DNA from: Prorocentrum cordatum
Lineage: Eukaryota; Sar; Dinophyceae; Prorocentrales; Prorocentraceae
Reading direction: 5' to 3'
Assembly (NCBI GenBank): GCA_963575745.1
Contig: CAUYUJ010009558.1
Coordinates: 217,779 to 281,778, forward strand
Length of the DNA stretch: 64,000 nucleotides
The notes beneath the pieces were generated by a model. It did no database searches. It was not told where the DNA came from and saw nothing but the letters and a program-made list of their open reading frames with translations. The translations under genes were made by a program, and so were the position numbers. Shown here one piece after another: positions 58,125 through 64,000 of this stretch; position 1 is the first letter of the stretch; each line of letters begins with the position of its first letter.

Positions 58125-58620
58125 AAGGAGAGAGGAGGTGGGAGGAGGGGGGAGGGAGGAGGGGGGAGGGAGGAGGGGGGAGGGAGGGAAGAGGGAGGGA
58201 GGAGGGAGGCGGAGGAAGGGAAGGGGAAGGGGAGGGGGAAGGGGAGGAGGGAGAGGAGGGAGGAGGAGGAGGGAGGAGGAGGTGTTCGCCACCGTCGGCC
58301 TCCAAGCCTTTCCAGGTCGGCGAGGAGGGGGGAGAACGTCGGAGTCGGCCGGGGACGAGGAGGCGAGAGGAGGACAGGGAGAGAGGAGGAGGAGGATGGA
58401 GGCGGGAGGAGGAGAGGAGGGGGAAAGGAGAAGGAGGAGGAAGAGGAGGAGGGAGGAGGAAGCGTAGGAGGAGGAGGGGAGGAGGAGGAGGAGGCGGAGG
58501 AGGAGGGGAGGAGGGGAAGGAGAAAAGGAGGAGGAGGAGGAGGAGCAGGAGGAGGAGGAGAACGACGACGACGGCGGCGACGAGGGAGGAGGAGGAGGAG
58601 GAGGATGGGAAACAGGAGCA
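58125..58620. repeat. GGGAGG / (GAG)n array
   Basis: G/A-only sequence with GGAGGGAGG units, a non-repeat island at 58283-58345, then GAG triplets. Confidence 0.9.
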
Positions 58621-58741
58621 GGAGCAGCAATACTCATAATGAGGAGCAGGAGGTGAGGCGGGCATAGTTATGGAGATGGGGCGAATCATCAGGAAGGGGA
58701 TGAGGAAGGGGGCACGGGTTGTGGGAGGGAGGAAACGATAG

Positions 58742-58931
58742 TCGGACGCACAAAGACATACTAGTACTATATGTCCTCCTTGGAGGCGCGCGTCCAACCC
58801 GAGCATGCAGTACACACATCTTGTAGTATATCGTTTCCCGAGCGGTGTGGCAAGAAAGCGCCCGCCACGACGCGTATACTATAAGATTTCTCGGTGCGCG
58901 CGTCGCCCCAGGGGTGGCGACGCGCACACAG
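58742..58931. repeat. Hairpin repeat with CCCGAGCGGTGTG core, copy 4
   Basis: CGGACGCACAAAGACATACT, left hairpin CCTCCTTGGAGGCGCGCGTC, ATCGTTTCCCGAGCGGTGTG, right hairpin GTGCGCGCGTCGCCCC with GGTGGCGACGCGCAC. Confidence 0.75.
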
Positions 58932-59739
58932 CAGTATTAGTACCTTGGCGTGACGCCGAGACAGAGCTAGGTATGAGAAGGGCCCTGGGGAGGTGCGAGC
59001 AGGCAGAGGGACCATGGGACCCCCGAGGTGGTACAGCGTCCAAGCCGAGGCCGCGAAGACTGGACGCAAGGCCAGGAGGCGGCGCCACTCCCAGGGTGTG
59101 GAAGGGAGAGGCGCAGGCCTGCAGGGCGACCGGGCCGGCTCCCGCGGCGGGCCGCGCCACCCAAACTAAACGGGCAGGCAGTCGGCCGCAGGAGCCCACG
59201 CACCGCCACGGAGCAGACCCTGCGGGGTGCCTCGCCAACCACGCACGCAACGCCTGGCCTCCACGCACTGGGCCAGGGAGCATCGCTCCGCCGAGCCCCA
59301 TACCCGGCTGGCACGCCCTCGGCGCCACTGGCCGGCTGGCACCCCCAGGTGGGCATCCGTGCTGTTCCCTCCCGGCTTCGCGGGGCCCGTCGCCACTTGG
59401 GGGGGGTGGGGGCCGGGGGGGGGGAGTGCGAGATACCATTGCCCAAGTGGGGATGGGCATCGTGCGCCCAGGATGGTCACGGCCAAGGGATGCGCCCGCG
59501 AAGGCACGAGCGAGGGATGAGAAAGAGAAGCTGTCGGAACCAGGCGACTCGACGCGGTCACTGGCGCAGGCCGCCAGCCTGGCGCACCGCGCGGAGAAAA
59601 GGACCCTCTCACGCGCGACCCTGCGCCCGCAGCTTGCGCGCGTACGTCCGAGCTCACCTGCATCCCGAGCTCGCCGCTTGCGCGCGCATGTCCCCGCGGC
59701 CGATCCCACAACGGCACTCGCGCGAGACACGAATGCAGC
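58932..59739. other. GC-rich stretch without supported gene
   Basis: Open frames on both strands (up to 313 codons) are Arg/Pro/Ala/Gly-rich and mutually overlapping with no domain. 59520-59720 and 59985-60110 share GCGCGAAGAGAGGGC/GCGCGGAGAAAAGGACC-type pieces with CACGCGCGACC(T/C), a weak dispersed repeat flanking the GAC array. Confidence 0.3.
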
Positions 59740-59940
<201 letters not shown>

Positions 59941-60134
59941 GAGCCCCGAGCGCTCGAGCCAAAACGGCTACGTCCTCACATCTACGGCGAAGAGAGAAGG
60001 GGCATGCTCACGCGCGGGAGGCAACGGCGACCTTGCGCGGTGGCTCACACAAGCCGCCAGCGCGGCACGCCGCGCGAAGAGAGGGCGACCACGCGCGACC
60101 TCACGCAGGACGATGCCCGCGCCGACGACGCGCT

Positions 60135-60330
60135 TCTCTTCTTGGCTCCAATTGGAAGTCGCTCAAATGGGATCGGAGCAGATGGGGTTGGTAGATCACA
60201 CCGCATCGCCGATGCATCGGCGATGCATACGCGACGTCGCTGATGCATCGGCGACGCGTCGGCGTTGCAAGAATCGGGCTCCGCGCCGAACCGCATCGCC
60301 AAGGCATCGGCAATGAGGTCGTGTCGTGCC
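60135..60330. mobile_element. Palindromic GATGCATCGGCGA element, copy 3
   Basis: Left arm GATCGGAGCAGATGGGGTTG; core CCGCATCGCCGATGCATCGG and GATGCATCGGCGACGCG; right arm AACCGCATCGCCAAGGCATC then lost. Followed at once by another repeat. Confidence 0.6.
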
Positions 60331-60445
60331 GACTTCGGCGTCGGCTTCTGACATCGCAGGGATCGTTCAACCTTGAAAAAACCGGCCGTTTCCAAAATGT
60401 CTGATCATTCAACAACGACCGATTCTGGGTCGCCGCCAGTTGACA
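60320..60445. repeat. Dispersed repeat GTTCAACCTTGAA, copy 2
   Basis: GTGTCGTGCCGAC, GATCGTTCAACCTTGAA, TCATTCAACAACGACCGATT and CTGGGTCGCC match 10850-10970 in the same order. Confidence 0.65.
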
Positions 60446-60847
60446 CGACGCTTATGTTGTTCCCATCGTACTTAAAGACCACATCCCAGAACTAATTTCG
60501 AGCCCCCGGAAAAGCCTCGAAAAAGTATCGAAACAGTGTCGAAACAGGGTCGGACGAGTGCCTCTCCCAGGGCCCGACACGTGGAAACCCTCGAGCTTCG
60601 GTTCTTTCTTGGTGCTCGACATTCTTCCTGGTGATCGAGGCTAAAGCAGGTGGAAACATCATGAAACATCATAACACGACGCGGATCTACCGCACCCACT
60701 TCGGCACCGCTGGGGCGGCCTGGAAATGTGGCCCCGTCCCCGGGTCCTCCTGCGGGCCGTGGGCGTCCTCGCGGGGCTGCGGAGGCCTCCTCCGGGCGGC
60801 CGGGCAGCCCGAGAGGGGCGTGGCAGGGAGCACATGTGAAGGGGCCC
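60446..60847. other. Spacer, possible minus-strand exon at 60690-60845
   Basis: After the acceptor-like TTTGTGTGCCCCAG at the element edge the minus strand reads GPFTCAPCHAPLGLPGRPEE then ASAAPRGRPRPAGGPGDGA. It is weak. 60500-60560 has CGAAAAAGTATCGAAACAGT repeats. Confidence 0.25.
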
Positions 60848-60995
60848 TGGGGCACACAAAGAAATAGGAACAAATAGCAGGATTCCCCATATTTTCTGGG
60901 TTTTTTGTCTCCCCCCCCCCACTTCCCATACTTTCTAATATGTACCAGGGGATCGACGATATTGTGTCAGAGTGTTTTCTCCTCCTGAATGTGGT
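60848..60995. mobile_element. AT-rich introner-like element (GACACACAAATAAA family), copy 4
   Basis: GGGGCACACAAAGAAATAGG, AGCAGGATTCCCCATATTTT, CTGGGTTTTTTGTCTC, GATCGACGATATTGTG, TCTCCTCCTGAATG, then TGGTCAG. Confidence 0.8.
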
Positions 60996-61309
60996 CAGAT
61001 CCAGGAGCGGTGCATCCGAACATAAAGCTATTTTTCTTTTTCTCGACACGCTGAGGTCGTCGCTGTGAAGGTAGTACTGTTTAGAAAACACTGTCCCACA
61101 TCTTGTCAATAGGTGCTTGTTTCTGACAAAGCGCAGCGTCTGCAATTGATAGATGCTCCTCCGTATAGTTATGTTTGAGATGAGCTGGGTAGATTCAGAA
61201 AACCCAGTTCTCGTTTCATGAAAACGTCGCGGTTTCTCAACATCTAAAATGGTGCACGCGTTCACGCACGTCTTACCACTGTCTATGTTGGTCAGTGATC
61301 GTTGTTGTC
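60996..61309. other. AT-richer gene-less spacer
   Basis: No frame of note on the plus strand; lowest GC outside the TA array. Nothing recognised. Confidence 0.3.
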
Positions 61310-61515
61310 TGCCGCCTTCCTAGAGGGAGAAAAAACGGCATGAACATCAACTGTCGGCGCTCCGCGCGGACTTCTTCAATCTGCGCTGGACCCCCCTCCC
61401 TGGCGCGCGGAGCGCGCCAGGGGCGGCGCCAGAGGCGCCGCCGGGGGGCCCCCGGCGCGGTTCCAAGAAATCCGCGCGGAGCGCCAACAAAAAAAATAAT
61501 CTGCCATTCTTCTAC
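61310..61515. mobile_element. GC-rich palindromic introner-like element, copy G
   Basis: CATGAACATCAACTGTCGGC, GCTCCGCGCGGACTTCTT on the left; CCAAGAAATCCGCGCGGAGC, GCCAAC on the right; centre GGCGCGCGGAGCGCGCC. On the minus strand it ends TTTTTTCTCCCTCTAG then G. Confidence 0.8.
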
Positions 61516-62189
61516 GACTTCCGCCAGATCGGCGCGGTGATCAGTTGGCGTCCCCCGAAGCGATAGCTTTTCTTTGGGCCGCGCTATCTGAGTTGCTGTC
61601 TCGGGCGGTCATGGGAGGTCGGAGACTTTCCCAGGTGCGGTGGGGAGGCTGAGGGGCAGGGGGCAAGGGATTCGATTGAACCTGCGTGGTCGAGTCTTCC
61701 AGGCTCCAGTCCACAGGGAGCCCTCTCCACCCTACTGATCTTAGCCCGACCTGGCCCCAGACGTCCACGGGCCAGCTTTCCACCTGTGGCGCCGCTCACC
61801 TGCAACTTCCCAGCCCCGTCCAACCCGTTCGCGGGCGAAGATCCGTCTCAGACCAACTGCTCTGTCACAGGGGGCGCCTGCCCGCGGGCGACTAACAATT
61901 TCCTGCCCCGATGCGCCACCGTAGGCGTAGAAAGTAGAACCTTTCCAGCCGCCCTGGAGCGGGCGCCCCCGACGGCGAGAAAAAGAGGCCCTCGCGATGG
62001 CGCTCAGACCGCCTTCCCGAGACCGCCCGCGGCTTCCGAAGGGGGGCGCCCTGCACCGCCCGCGCGCCCTCGGGCCCCGGCGCGCTCCGCCTGCCCGGGC
62101 GCTTCCCCGGCCTCCCGCGGCGCGCAGCTGAGCGCTCGGCGGCATTTCGCGGCAGAGGCCCTCCACGTCGCAGGTGCCGTCGCACCGCC
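61516..62189. other. Gene-less or unassigned GC-rich stretch
   Basis: Frames on both strands through 61786-62180 are open but Pro/Arg/Ala-rich with no domain. Confidence 0.25.
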
Positions 62190-62645
62190 GTGGAGCCAGG
62201 CAGGACATCTGCGAAGTCATGTGGCGTCGTCAAGCCTGCGGCGGCGGAGCCCCATGTGGGACCATCGTGGAACTGAGCAAGACCCTGAAAATTCATGCGG
62301 CTTCGTTGGCTTGCAACGTCGGACCCGTCTTGGAACCAAACAGGAACCAAGCAGGAACACAATCATCTCACGGGGCTCCGTGTACTTGTGCAGCGTCGGA
62401 GCCCTCGGTGAACCAAACTGGGAAACAAATACATTCAGAGCGTCTCGTGGACTTCCAGCGCCGGAGCCGTCGTGGAACCAAACTGGAACCCAATGAATTC
62501 AAAGCGTGTCGTGGACTTCCAGCGCCGGAGCCGTCGTGGCACCAAGCGAGACCCAAAGCAGGAACCGGAGTGAACTTCCAAGTGTTGCAGACACTCCGAA
62601 GAACGCCGGAGCAGTCGTGGAGCCAGGGCGAAGCCGCTGCCCTCG
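62190..62645. repeat. Tandem repeat, about 65-75 bp unit
   Basis: Six imperfect units, each with GGAGCCGTCGTGGAACCAAA and CTGGAACC, most with GTCGTGGACTTCCAGCGCCG. The two best-matched units run 62397-62462 and 62463-62527. Confidence 0.8.
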
Positions 62646-62717
62646 GACGCCGGACCTTCTGCTGAAACGACAGGGGTCGACGACGCCGCGGGCTCGCCAG
62701 GCCCTCCTTTAACACTA

Positions 62718-63012
62718 GAGGAGGAGGAGGAGGAGGAGGAGGAGGAGGAGGAGGAGGAGAAGGAGGAGGAGGAGGAGGAGGAGGAAGGAGCAGAATGAGG
62801 AGGAGAGGAGGAGCAGGAGGAGGAGGGAGGAGGGGGAGGATGAGGAGGAGGAGGAGGGGGAGGAGGAGGAGGAGGAGGAGGAGGAGGAGGAGGAGGAGGA
62901 GGAGCAGCAGCAGATGCAAAAACAGAGTAGAAGGGAGAAGGAAGGGAGGGAGAATGGAGGTGAGAAGGGGAAAGGAGGAGGAGGGAGGAGGAGGAGGAGG
63001 AGGGGAGGATTC
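62718..63012. repeat. (GAG)n microsatellite
   Basis: GAG blocks with AAG and GCAGCAGCAG interruptions. Confidence 0.9.
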
Positions 63013-63170
63013 TCATACTAATTTAAAATCTGTCGACGGCCCATGCGCGCCGCTCTGCCCCGGATCGGGGAGAGGGGGGACCTGGGTAGTCAGCATTCTA
63101 CAAAAGAGCAGTCCGGTCCCGAGCACCCCCCGAAGTCGGAAACAGTGAGGCTCGCCGGTGCGACGGATTT
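63013..63170. other. Spacer
   Basis: No feature recognised. Confidence 0.3.
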
Positions 63171-63540
63171 GTGGTAGGCTTGTTTTCCACCGCCACCACC
63201 GCAAGTAGGAGGGGGAGGGGGTCCTCCTCCCCGCACCGCAACGCGTCCCTCCTATCCCCACCAGACACGCGCATGAAACGGCCATTCCCCGCCTCACACA
63301 GCACACAGACCGCGCCCCGCAGACAGTCAACTGCACCAGCCCGCGCGCGCCTCACCAAAACCGCGAACTCCATACCGAGCCGGCCACGATCGCACCGGAC
63401 CACGTCCGAACTACGCAGCGCGCTCTCGCCGTCTCCTCTCTCCGCTCCTCCCTACCCCTCCTCTTCTCCTCCTGCCACCTACTCATTCTCACCTCCTTAC
63501 CCCTCCAAACTTTTGGTGGTGGTGGAAAACAGGCCCATCA
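63171..63540. mobile_element. Inverted-repeat element (TGATGGGCCTG family), copy 5, non-microsatellite core
   Basis: Left GTAGGCTTGTTTTCCACCGC then AAGTAGGAGGGGGAGGGGG; right CTCCAAACTTTTGGTGGTGG then TGGAAAACAGGCCCATCA. The core is mostly ordinary GC-rich sequence with CTCC tracts, so triplet arrays are not a fixed part of the family. Confidence 0.75.
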
Positions 63541-63779
63541 AGTCTTGCTCCTTGCTCGCCGTGTCGCTGGGCCCTGCCGTGGCCTGTCGGCGGCGCCCTG
63601 GGGCTCATCTCCTGCCAGACGCGCCGAAGCCAAGAGAAGGCGCAGGGCGCAGGGGAGGGCGGGGGCGTCGCCGGGGCCCGCCGCGCGGGCCTTCCGACAC
63701 ACGCCTCGGCTGCGTCCGTCGCAATCGAATGCTGCGCCCACCCCCTCCCTGGAGCTCAAACCTGAAGAAAGAATCCGCA
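63541..63779. other. Spacer, possible minus-strand exon
   Basis: Minus-strand frame ALPCALRLLLASARLAGDEP next to the element edge; the plus strand is also open. Not decidable. Confidence 0.2.
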
Positions 63780-63990
63780 CCTGTCCGAAGAGGCCCCCAA
63801 GAGGCCCCAAGAGGTCCCCAAGAGGCCCCCACGATGCCCCAAGGAGGCCCCGAGAGGCCCCAGAACAGCCCCCAGAGGCTTCAAAACTGCCTCCAAAGAG
63901 GCTCCCACAATGCCTCCCACGAGACCCCAACGAACATCCACGAGGCCACTCACATACAACCCAGGCACGGTAGCGGGGTGGACCGAAGGC
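63780..63990. repeat. Degenerate CCCAAGAGG tandem array, copy 2
   Basis: GAGGCCCCCAAGAGGCCCCA units, ending with CGAACATCCACGAGG and CAACCCAGGCACGGTAGCGG, the same right end as the array at 54775-55345. Confidence 0.8.
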
Positions 63991-64000
63991 CACTATTCAT

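Noticed and set aside
58820-58850. tRNA gene at CCCGAGCGG
   Set aside because: Only a box A-like motif; no convincing T-arm, anticodon stem or acceptor stem at the right spacing.

Overview
This 64 kb window looks like nuclear DNA from a dinoflagellate-type protist (inference). The grounds are high GC, very low gene density, large triplet and dinucleotide arrays, non-LTR retrotransposons with RNase H domains, and many short inverted-repeat elements that behave like introners. There is no operon structure, rRNA or CRISPR array, and I recognise no tRNA or spliced-leader gene.

Layout. From about 1.85 to 12.0 kb (possibly to 13.5 kb) the minus strand carries scattered GC-rich open segments that read as exons of one multi-exon gene of unknown function, ending in a TGA at 1855-1857. 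Its introns consist mostly of dispersed repeats. One intron (11390-11663) is a 264 bp palindromic element flanked by a perfect 10 bp direct repeat, and removing it restores the reading frame. A degenerate minus-strand LINE (3958-7434) lies inside this gene region and splits a TG-rich array. From 14 to 30 kb there are only mobile-element remnants and satellites, including a 90 bp minisatellite of about 20 units (20.29-22.04 kb) that has grown inside a terminal-inverted-repeat element. From 30.7 to 42.2 kb lie two further LINEs on the plus strand: a 5'-truncated copy (RT, zinc knuckle, RNase H) and a near-complete copy with ORF1 and a 1531-residue ORF2 (endonuclease, RT, zinc knuckle, RNase H, C-terminal zinc cluster). 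From 42 to 64 kb there are again repeats and microsatellites, with a few weak exon-like segments.

Two themes tie the window together. First, all three LINEs are bounded on both sides by the same kind of simple repeat (CTC for the two plus-strand copies, TG for the minus-strand copy), which suggests insertion into microsatellites. Second, at least ten short element families recur. Several carry inverted termini that end in pyrimidine tract plus AG, as expected of elements that create introns. Many microsatellites lie in the cores of such elements, so much of the simple-sequence DNA here may have spread or grown inside them.
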